Assembly: GCA_964556955.1 (NCBI GenBank)
Contig: CAZKXP010000023.1
Span: forward strand, 1 to 11,086
DNA length: 11,086 bases
DNA from: UBA12078 sp964556955
Lineage (GTDB): Bacteria > Patescibacteriota > Dojkabacteria > SC72
Reading direction: 5' to 3'
Below the pieces are notes generated by a model. That model did no database searches and had not been told where the DNA came from. It saw only the letters and a program-made list of their open reading frames with translations. Both the position numbers and the translations under genes were made by a program. How positions within the stretch are numbered: position 1 is the first letter of the stretch; every line of letters begins with the position of its first letter. Positions 1 through 5,596 of this stretch are shown here, in pieces.

Positions 1-6
1 AAGGAG
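1..6 (+). promoter_or_regulatory. Strong Shine-Dalgarno site of rpsU
   Basis: AAGGAG lies 5 bases before the ATG of rpsU, an optimal match to the 3' end of 16S rRNA. It is the only strong ribosome binding site in the window. The other genes have no purine-rich site at the right distance, or only AGG- or AAGG-level matches (recR, rnhC). The promoter of this operon lies left of the window. Confidence 0.85.
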
Positions 7-11
7 TTCAA

Positions 12-212
12 ATGTCAGTTATCGTACATTCAAACGAAAACATAGATAGTGCCCTCAAAAGACTTCATAGAGAAGTTCTAAGAGAAAAAATTCTAGAAAC
101 CTACAGAAATAAGGCTTTTAGAATTATCCCTGCATCTCTCAAGATAGAGAAGAGAAGAGAGTGGGCCAAGATGAAGAGAAGAAGAAGAGCTGCAGCTAGA
201 AGAGCAAAGTAG
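12..212 (+). CDS. rpsU: Small ribosomal subunit protein bS21
   Basis: bS21 is a small, very basic protein on the platform of the 30S subunit, near the 3' end of 16S rRNA and the anti-Shine-Dalgarno region, and it helps translation initiation. The 66-residue product has the family pattern: a short N-terminal strand (SVIVHSNENIDSALKRL), then a helical, highly basic body, with a C-terminal run of Arg/Lys and Ala (KMKRRRRAAARRAK). The length matches the family (about 58-70 residues). The start is fixed by AAGGAG five bases upstream. yqeY follows after 24 bp on the same strand, an rpsU-yqeY order known from many bacteria. Beyond the operon promoter, which is outside the window, translation may be self-controlled, given that this gene alone has a strong Shine-Dalgarno site (inference). 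Confidence 0.95.
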   Translation: MSVIVHSNENIDSALKRLHREVLREKILETYRNKAFRIIPASLKIEKRREWAKMKRRRRAAARRAK

Positions 213-236
213 GCTTTTAATTTAACTCTAAAATAT

Positions 237-680
237 ATGTCCATTTCCGAAAATATTCGTAAAGATATGTTCACAGCTTCCAAAGAAGGAAGAATAGATG
301 AGGCTAACATCCTTAAGATGGCTATAGCATCCGTTAAAAATGCTGAAATAGAAGCGGGTAAAGAGTTGGAAGATGCTGAGGTAGAGAAGATTCTTAGGAA
401 AGAAACCAAAAAGATTACAGACGCTATCGAGCAATACGAAAAGATGGGAAGGGAAGATCTCTTGAATACAGAAAAGACGCAGTTAGAGGTATTAAATAGG
501 TATCTACCACAATTACTCTCTACTGAAGAAGTTACAGAAATTGTAAAAAAGAAAATCGCAGAGTTGGGTGTAAGTGAAATGAAGGATATGGGTAGGGTCA
601 TGGGCGCTGTAATGGCAGAGGTAGGTTCCAAATCTGATGGTAATACAGTAAAGAATATTGTTTCTGAGCTATTGAAGTAA
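237..680 (+). CDS. yqeY: GatB/YqeY domain protein (YqeY)
   Basis: A 147-residue stand-alone GatB/YqeY-domain protein. The family shares its helical fold with the tail domain of the GatB subunit of the tRNA amidotransferase, which contacts tRNA. The role of free YqeY is not settled, but a tRNA- or translation-linked task is assumed. Family marks visible are the N-terminal MSISENIRKDM..A.K.GR.DEANILKMAIASVKNAEIEAGKEL (about residues 1-44), the middle part with ILRKETKKITDAIEQYEKMGREDL and the LNRYLPQLLS segment. The C-terminal MGRVMGAVMAEVG..SDGNTVKNIVSELL matches the typical end of the family. No Shine-Dalgarno site is seen. A TAAAAT lies 2 bases before the ATG but is too close for a normal -10 serving this start, so read-through from rpsU is likely. 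The stop shares one base with the ybeY start (TAATG). Confidence 0.9.
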   Translation: MSISENIRKDMFTASKEGRIDEANILKMAIASVKNAEIEAGKELEDAEVEKILRKETKKITDAIEQYEKMGREDLLNTEKTQLEVLNRYLPQLLSTEEVTEIVKKKIAELGVSEMKDMGRVMGAVMAEVGSKSDGNTVKNIVSELLK

Positions 681-1093
681 TGAAGCTTAATCTTTTCAAC
701 CAAGAGAAATTAGATTTTGATATTCAGAATTTTGTTCCTAAGATCGAAATGCAATTTGCAGGCTTTGAAACCTCAGATGTAAATGTCATATTGATTTCCA
801 AAGATCAGATGCAAGAGCTAAATAATCAATATCGAAAGATTAATTCTGTTACGGATGTGTTATCTTTTAACCTTGAGGATACAGGCTTTCTAGGAGAGGT
901 GTATATATGCCCCGATTATGTAAAAGAAAACATCTCGAAAGAAGAGTTTGAGGAAGAGATTCTTCGCTTGGTAGTTCATGGGATTTTACACCTTCTTGGG
1001 TATGATCATGACGTAGAATTGAATGATCAAACTAAGGAAAAAATTGAAATGTTTGTAAAACAGGAGAAGATATTGCAAAATGTAATATCATGA
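680..1093 (+). CDS. ybeY: Endoribonuclease YbeY (16S rRNA maturation, ribosome quality control)
   Basis: YbeY is a single-strand-specific, metal-dependent endoribonuclease involved in 16S rRNA 3'-end maturation and decay of defective ribosomes. The 137-residue product carries the diagnostic zinc-binding motif HGILHLLGYDH, with His100, His104 and His110 as predicted ligands. It also has the conserved TDVLSF (58-63) and GEVYIC (72-77) strands that frame the active site. Length is slightly short but normal for the family (about 140-170). The start overlaps the yqeY stop by one base, and the TGA stop is embedded in the start of pth (ATGA, 4-bp overlap), so translational coupling is likely. This is the only TGA-terminated frame in the window. 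If TGA were sense, the protein would gain only two residues before TAA, so this stop alone does not prove the code. Confidence 0.95.
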   Translation: MKLNLFNQEKLDFDIQNFVPKIEMQFAGFETSDVNVILISKDQMQELNNQYRKINSVTDVLSFNLEDTGFLGEVYICPDYVKENISKEEFEEEILRLVVHGILHLLGYDHDVELNDQTKEKIEMFVKQEKILQNVIS

Positions 1094-1647
1094 AATTAAT
1101 CATAGGGTTGGGTAACCCGGGTAAGACATACGAAGATACTAGGCATAATGCTGGATTTATGTTCTTAGACGCTTTCCGGGAGAAATTTGTTTACCAAAAC
1201 ACCTTGTTTGCAACTGAGTGGAGACATGAAGAGACTTTTCAGTCAGAGATTGCGTTCATAAAGAAGGGATCAAAGATAATTGCGATTCTTCAAAAACCGC
1301 TTACATTCATGAATAATTCTGGTATTGCTGTTGAGAAACTCATAAAGAAATTTGATATAGATATTGAAAATATTACATTAGTACATGATGATTTGGATAT
1401 TAAATTGGGAGAATTCAAAATTCAACATGGGAAATCACCAGTAGGACATAATGGTGTTACTAGTGTAGAGAATGCATTGAAAACAAAAGAATTTAGACGT
1501 GTAAGGTTGGGCGTAGAAAATAGGGAAGAAAAAAATATCCCAGGGATGGACTATGTATTAAAAAGATTCCTAAAGGAAGAGAGGATGAGCTTTGAAGAGA
1601 CTGTAGAGTTGGCAATACAAGGGATTCTTTCCGACACTATTCTGTAA
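1090..1647 (+). CDS. pth: Peptidyl-tRNA hydrolase
   Basis: Pth cleaves the ester bond of peptidyl-tRNAs released from stalled ribosomes and recycles tRNA; it is essential in most bacteria. The 185-residue product has the usual length and all key motifs. These are GLGNPG (6-11, with Asn9), DTRHNAGF with catalytic His19, PLTFMNNSG with Asn75, HDDLD with Asp100, and GHNG with Asn121. These correspond to Asn10, His20, Asn68, Asp93 and Asn114 of the E. coli enzyme. The start overlaps the ybeY stop as ATGA and no Shine-Dalgarno site precedes it, so termination-reinitiation is likely. It closes the rpsU-yqeY-ybeY-pth group of ribosome-linked functions. Its last 11 bases overlap the 3' end of the convergent minus-strand gene, and no terminator hairpin with a U-tract is visible there. 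Confidence 0.97.
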   Translation: MKLIIGLGNPGKTYEDTRHNAGFMFLDAFREKFVYQNTLFATEWRHEETFQSEIAFIKKGSKIIAILQKPLTFMNNSGIAVEKLIKKFDIDIENITLVHDDLDIKLGEFKIQHGKSPVGHNGVTSVENALKTKEFRRVRLGVENREEKNIPGMDYVLKRFLKEERMSFEETVELAIQGILSDTIL

Positions 1648-2866
1648 ATTCAACAACAACATTTCCACCATAGTAGTTTGTAACGTCTGAGAATGAGTGA
1701 ATTTGAAGTTTCCTGTCATATGGTAATACTATTCCAACCTCATCATTGTTAATCACTATCCCAACATTCAAGACCTCTGCCTCTTTATTTGAGATGAAAA
1801 AAAGTGTTCCTGTTGCAAATATGGTCTCTTCATATGTGAGACGAGTCAGAAGATTATTCTTGCTAAAGTAGCTATGTAGACTATCAAGCCCCGACAGTTC
1901 ATCAGTATATTTTGAAACAACTCCATCCTTGACTGCTTGATCCCACAGTACAGGAGATATGGGAGAGTGCATATTGTAATATGCCTGATTGAGAAGTCTA
2001 AATGAATTTAATCCGCCATATGTCTTCTTGTATCGGGATATTATCTTGCTGTCATCATACGCTGTCCACTTAGAAGTATTAATGGTATTTCGTACCTGCG
2101 TCACCAGCTCCTTAATATCAATATCCATAAGATTGTTTGTTCCATCGTTGTCCACATCAATATCCATGGTATCAATGACGAAATCCCTGTCCCAATCGTG
2201 GTCCAGTTGATTGTTTGTATCAAAGACTAAGCTTTTGTTGTAAGTATTGAGATATGCAAAGGTATTGGAGGTTAAGAACAGTACAGAGAAAACTACGAGG
2301 CCGATGTTGAGAACTTTTGTGAATGTTGTTTTTTTGAAAACACGATTAATGATATATCCAAAGAAAACAGCACAAACTATGGCTTCAATACCAAAAGATA
2401 TGCTGAAGAAATACCCAGCATACAGATTGGGTTGAAAAACTGTTTTGAATATGGAGTACATCTGGGTGGAAAAAGGATAGAGGACCATTATGTTTTCGAC
2501 CAAAAAATCCCCAAGTAGATGTACAATTGTAGCAATGAGGAATGTATTAAGGAGAATATTCAGAAATTCTTTGTTAAGAAATTTTGAGGTTTTCTTGTCG
2601 AAAAATTTGTAAAGGAGTGCAAATATCCCCTTGAATATTAACCAGATACCGACGTAGAAGACGAAGGTATGGGAGATGATATCGTGGTGAGTGAAAGTGG
2701 GTAGTCCTAGCCCTTGTAATACGAAAATATCAAAATCTGGAAGAATACCTGTAAAGAGAGCGATAATGCCTACGAAAATCTTTTCGTTTTGGGTTAGTTT
2801 TGCAATTTTGTGCTTCTGTATAACCTCGTTAGCTAAAAAAGAGAGAGGGGCATGTGCTAAAAACAT
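1637..2866 (-). CDS. Composite membrane protein: YdjM/DUF457-like hydrolase domain, calcium loops, degenerate NlpC/P60-like outer domain
   Basis: The 409-residue protein reads as three parts. Residues 1-206 hold about five membrane segments (29-50, 67-88, 101-127, 150-174, 184-206). They carry the polar pattern of YdjM/DUF457 putative metal hydrolases: His5, LPDFD (42-46), HHDIISH (60-66) and HLLGD (116-120). Residues 224-248 form two back-to-back acidic loops, DxDxD with Asp at the 12th place (224/226/228/235 and 237/239/241/248). They are 13 residues apart, as in thrombospondin type-3 or dockerin calcium loops. Residues 250-409 are soluble. The stretch GTLFFI (353-358), NVGIVI (367-372) and IHSFSD (389-394) resembles the core of NlpC/P60 folds, but the catalytic Cys seems absent (NSF around 287-289) and Asn367 stands where the usual His would be. 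Basic residues before the last membrane segment place the C-terminus outside. The function is unknown; any substrate is a guess. It has its own extended -10 promoter and no Shine-Dalgarno site. Confidence 0.85.
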   Translation of the reverse strand: MFLAHAPLSFLANEVIQKHKIAKLTQNEKIFVGIIALFTGILPDFDIFVLQGLGLPTFTHHDIISHTFVFYVGIWLIFKGIFALLYKFFDKKTSKFLNKEFLNILLNTFLIATIVHLLGDFLVENIMVLYPFSTQMYSIFKTVFQPNLYAGYFFSISFGIEAIVCAVFFGYIINRVFKKTTFTKVLNIGLVVFSVLFLTSNTFAYLNTYNKSLVFDTNNQLDHDWDRDFVIDTMDIDVDNDGTNNLMDIDIKELVTQVRNTINTSKWTAYDDSKIISRYKKTYGGLNSFRLLNQAYYNMHSPISPVLWDQAVKDGVVSKYTDELSGLDSLHSYFSKNNLLTRLTYEETIFATGTLFFISNKEAEVLNVGIVINNDEVGIVLPYDRKLQIHSFSDVTNYYGGNVVVEFTE

Positions 2867-2896
2867 CTTAAGGCAGGTTCAGAAATTATCTCCTCG

Positions 2897-2905
2897 ATTA
2901 TACCA
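2897..2905 (-). promoter_or_regulatory. Extended -10 promoter of the minus-strand membrane protein gene
   Basis: Read on the minus strand the sequence is TGGTATAAT, a perfect extended -10 element (TGn plus TATAAT). The predicted transcript start is near 2890, giving a leader of about 24 bases without a Shine-Dalgarno site. No -35 hexamer exists at the usual distance; that place is taken by the 30-bp palindrome at 2904-2933, which begins one base upstream of the hexamer. Confidence 0.65.
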
Positions 2906-2933
2906 TAAGGCCAGGCTATAGCCTGGCCTTATG
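2904..2933. repeat. Perfect 30-bp palindrome, copy 1
   Basis: Each strand reads CATAAGGCCAGGCTA followed directly by its exact reverse complement, with no loop. The inner 22 bp (2908-2929) are identical to copy 2 at 3090-3111. The core is much richer in G+C than its surroundings. No U-tract follows on either side, so it is not an intrinsic terminator. It overlaps the -35 region of the minus-strand promoter, which suggests an operator or activator site (inference). Confidence 0.95.
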
Positions 2934-3085
2934 TCACAGGTTGTTCATAATTACAAAACCTCATATTCTGTACAACCTCTCTGCGTATCGGATATTTAAT
3001 AGTTTATTCATTTTCAATTGTCTTATGGTTGGTCTAGTAGAAAACAACGGCAGTACAAGAGAGAAGGGACATTAATTAGTTCTGA
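2934..3085. other. Spacer between the two palindromes, no gene seen
   Basis: This 152-bp stretch holds only very short open frames (11-15 codons) on the minus strand. A weak promoter-like pair, TTGTTC (2941-2946) and TATTCT (2964-2969) with a 17-bp spacer, points rightward. A 7-bp inverted repeat (AGGTTGT 2938-2944, ACAACCT 2972-2978) surrounds it. A small untranslated RNA cannot be excluded, but nothing here demands one. Confidence 0.4.
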
Positions 3086-3115
3086 ACACAGGCCAGGCTA
3101 TAGCCTGGCCTGTGT
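3086..3115. repeat. Perfect 30-bp palindrome, copy 2
   Basis: Each strand reads ACACAGGCCAGGCTA followed directly by its reverse complement. The inner 22 bp equal copy 1; the outer four bases of each arm differ from copy 1 but still pair perfectly. The right edge is two bases before the -10 hexamer of mfd, so the palindrome covers the -35 region of that promoter. The centres of the two copies are 182 bp apart. Confidence 0.95.
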
Positions 3116-3123
3116 GGTAGAAT
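3115..3123 (+). promoter_or_regulatory. Extended -10 promoter of mfd
   Basis: TGGTAGAAT is an extended -10 element ending immediately before the first ATG of the mfd frame (3124). The expected transcript start, 7 bases after the hexamer, is position 3130, which is the A of a second in-frame ATG. This points to a leaderless message starting with that codon. No -35 hexamer is present; palindrome copy 2 occupies its place. Confidence 0.6.
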
Positions 3124-5511
3124 ATGCGGATGGTAAGTAGCTTACTAAGTACAATTTCAAAAGGTTTGGTTCTTTTCGCTGAGCAGATTGGTACATTAAG
3201 AAAAGTCTCGGGTGTGGATTCACAATTCTATGAATTTACTGCAGAGGTATTGGGAAAAGCCTTTAACAAACGCGTATGGCTACTTTTTTCTAATTTGGAA
3301 GATAGCTCTGAGAAAATATTAAAGGTAAAGACAGGAGAGAATTTCTACCTTAATACCTTCTTAGATCTAGGATACGAGAGAGTAGAGAGAGTCTGGAATG
3401 AGGGTGAAATATCGATCTTGGGTGATGTCGTAATTGTCTGGCCCTACAGTATGAACAGTATAGTGCGGATCAGTCTGTATGGAGAGCAGATAGAAGGGAT
3501 AGATATATTGGATATACAGACTAGAAAGAAGCTTCGAACAGTAAAGGAGAGGATATTTCTCTCCCCAGGTGTAGAGATTTTTCTTGGTAACGAAGAAGCT
3601 GAGGAGGAGTTGCAGATTAAGTTGGAGCACAGGATTGGGGATATAGAGGAGAGTGTAGATTTGGGTATCAGGACGATACCCGGGATTGAGAACTACAGCA
3701 ACGAAAAGGTACTTGGAGAGATTGTAAGAAATTTCAAAAGCCGAGGATTTAAAATCCTGTATGCTACAAGACATGGCTGCGATGAGAAAAGCTCATTGCT
3801 ATCAAACATTGACGAAGAGCTAGTCTTAGATTCGAAATTGGAGAGAGGATTGGTGTTTTCTGCTTTGAAAACTTTGGTACTTACAGACTTTGAAGTGTTA
3901 GGGGAGGTTGATCTCTCGAAATATCAGAAGGCAGAGAAAAATGTTGATCCTAGTAGCGTAGAGATTCTGAAGAAAATCGTACCTGGGGATTACATCGTTC
4001 ACCAAGATCATGGTATTGGTAAATTCTTGGGTGTGCACGAGCGAAATGGTGGATTATATATCGAAGTAGCTTATGCAGGTTTAGATCGTTTGTATGTACC
4101 TCTGAACGCTGCAGACAAGGTCACAAAATATATCGGTGCAGGCAAGAAGAGACCAACATTAACAGGATTGAATAGTGGAGTATGGAAGAGGATATCATTA
4201 AAGGCAAAAGAGAAGGTTGAAGAGATAGCTAGGGAGCTTTTGCAGTTGTATGCACTTAGAGAAGCAAGCAGTACGGAAGTTGTGATTAATGGGGAGGATG
4301 AACTAGATAGCTTCTGGGGTTTTGCTAACCAGTTTGAATTTACTGATACAGATGACCAAATTTTAGCTACAAAACACATTGCAGATGATTTTCAAAATGA
4401 TAAACCTATGGACAGGTTGCTAGTGGGGGATGTTGGTTTTGGTAAGACCGAGATTGCAATGAGAGCAGCATATGCAGTAACCAATGCTGGTCATCAGGTG
4501 GCAGTTTTAGCACCAACTACAATATTGGTAGAACAACACAAGATGGTGTTTAAAGAACGATTTAAAAACTATCCTTTCAATATTGTTTCGCTTTCTCGTT
4601 TCTCTTCGGAATCGGAGAGGGAGTATGTATTGAATGGTTTGAAGAATGGTACTGTAGATATTGTAATTGGTACACATTCTCTACTTGCGGAAGATGTTAA
4701 GTTTAAAGATTTGGGCTTGTTAGTCATCGATGAGGAACAGAAGTTTGGAGTTAAACAAAAAGAAAGATTAAAAGAGGCAAGAGTAGATACCAATATACTT
4801 TCTCTGACTGCAACACCGATTCCGAGGACATTAAATATGGCATTAACAGGGATTCGAGATATTAGTGTATTAGCAATTCCACCACTTGGGAGGAAGGAGA
4901 TAGCTAATCATTTTGAAAAGTTTAACTGGGATTCAATATTGAAAGCAATATCTAAAGAGTTAGGGAGAGATGGGCAGGTATATTTCTTGCATAATCGGGT
5001 TGGAGATATTCACAAGATTAAGGAGCAGCTAGAAAAACTCTTTCCAAAAGCCAATATTGAAATTGCACATGGTCAGATGAATACAGAAACATTAACAAGG
5101 GTAATGGGCGATTTTGTAGAGAGGAGAATTGATATATTAATTTGTACAACCATCATAGAAAACGGCTTGGATATACCAAATGCAAATACTTTGATTGTAG
5201 ATGATGCCACAAAATTAGGGCTTTCTCAGATGTATCAGATACGGGGGAGGATAGGGAGATCGTTGGAGCAGGCATATGCGTACTTTTTTTACGATACTTT
5301 GCAAGGGAATGCGCAGGAGAGATTACTTGCTTTGAAAGATTCTCAATCATTGGGATCAGGTTTTCTTCTGTCTAACAGGGATTTAGAGATACGAGGGTCA
5401 GGAGATATTTTAGGGAGGAATCAATCTGGGGCCATTAACTCTGTTGGTTACGGATTGTATACAGAAATGCTACAGGCCGCAGTAGAGGATTTAAGAAGAA
5501 AAAAGAGATAG
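3124..5511 (+). CDS. mfd: Shortened transcription-repair coupling factor Mfd
   Basis: Mfd binds stalled RNA polymerase, pushes it forward or off DNA using ATP, and normally recruits UvrA. The 795-residue product is far shorter than usual (about 1150). Residues about 75-150 match the end of the UvrB-like module (LGYERVERVWNEGE, GDVVIVWP, YGEQIEGIDILD). Residues 284-340 are the CarD-like RNA polymerase interaction domain (VPGDYIVHQDHGIGKFLGV). The translocase follows: Walker A GDVGFGKTE (435-443), DEEQ (536-539), LTATPIPRTL (561-570), TTIIENGLDIPNA (675-687), QIRGRIGRS (705-713), then the TRG-like region (DLEIRGSGDILG, 753-764). The frame ends at the close of that module, so the C-terminal D7 domain is missing, and only 85 bp separate it from dnaX, leaving no room for a frameshifted D7. 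The first ~95 residues also condense the region that normally holds D1a and the UvrA-binding D2. The likely true start is the ATG at 3130 (793 residues), given the promoter position. Confidence 0.95.
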   Translation: MRMVSSLLSTISKGLVLFAEQIGTLRKVSGVDSQFYEFTAEVLGKAFNKRVWLLFSNLEDSSEKILKVKTGENFYLNTFLDLGYERVERVWNEGEISILGDVVIVWPYSMNSIVRISLYGEQIEGIDILDIQTRKKLRTVKERIFLSPGVEIFLGNEEAEEELQIKLEHRIGDIEESVDLGIRTIPGIENYSNEKVLGEIVRNFKSRGFKILYATRHGCDEKSSLLSNIDEELVLDSKLERGLVFSALKTLVLTDFEVLGEVDLSKYQKAEKNVDPSSVEILKKIVPGDYIVHQDHGIGKFLGVHERNGGLYIEVAYAGLDRLYVPLNAADKVTKYIGAGKKRPTLTGLNSGVWKRISLKAKEKVEEIARELLQLYALREASSTEVVINGEDELDSFWGFANQFEFTDTDDQILATKHIADDFQNDKPMDRLLVGDVGFGKTEIAMRAAYAVTNAGHQVAVLAPTTILVEQHKMVFKERFKNYPFNIVSLSRFSSESEREYVLNGLKNGTVDIVIGTHSLLAEDVKFKDLGLLVIDEEQKFGVKQKERLKEARVDTNILSLTATPIPRTLNMALTGIRDISVLAIPPLGRKEIANHFEKFNWDSILKAISKELGRDGQVYFLHNRVGDIHKIKEQLEKLFPKANIEIAHGQMNTETLTRVMGDFVERRIDILICTTIIENGLDIPNANTLIVDDATKLGLSQMYQIRGRIGRSLEQAYAYFFYDTLQGNAQERLLALKDSQSLGSGFLLSNRDLEIRGSGDILGRNQSGAINSVGYGLYTEMLQAAVEDLRRKKR

Positions 5512-5560
5512 CAATTTGCCCTTTTGTGATTGAGTTTCTTTGTGAATACAAAAATTTCAC

Positions 5561-5590
5561 TTGTTAAAATATCTACTTTTAATCTAGTAT
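5561..5590 (+). promoter_or_regulatory. Promoter of dnaX, leaderless layout
   Basis: TTGTTA (5561-5566, four of six matches to the -35 consensus) is followed after 18 bp by TAGTAT (5585-5590). The -10 hexamer occupies -12 to -7 relative to the A of the dnaX ATG at 5597, so transcription would begin on the start codon itself. No Shine-Dalgarno site is present, in agreement. Confidence 0.6.
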
Positions 5591-5596
5591 GTATAC

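Noticed and set aside
229..234. TAAAAT as a promoter for yqeY
   Set aside because: It ends only 2 bases before the ATG, so a normal transcript start would fall inside the gene; no other ATG is placed to use it.
101..703. 200-codon open frame on the minus strand
   Set aside because: Lies opposite the clearly conserved yqeY and part of rpsU; its Ser/Phe/Leu-rich product looks like an antisense shadow and no family pattern is seen.
1091..1093. TGA as a recoded sense codon (Gly or Trp)
   Set aside because: Twelve frames, most of them conserved, contain no internal TGA, although Gly is common and Trp is coded by TGG. TGA therefore looks like a real stop.
2904..2933. Palindrome as an intrinsic terminator
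   Set aside because: No U-tract follows on either strand, and it sits upstream of, not after, both neighbouring genes.
2938..2978. 7-bp inverted repeat AGGTTGT/ACAACCT as a structured RNA
   Set aside because: The 27-base loop and short stem make it weak; such repeats are expected by chance in 250 bp.
2934..3085. Small peptide genes between the palindromes
   Set aside because: Open frames of 11-15 codons on the minus strand have no ribosome site and no repeated or hydrophobic character.
3367..3774. 135-codon open frame on the minus strand
   Set aside because: Entirely inside mfd; the Tyr/Leu/Ser-rich translation is typical of antisense to a Glu/Arg-rich gene.
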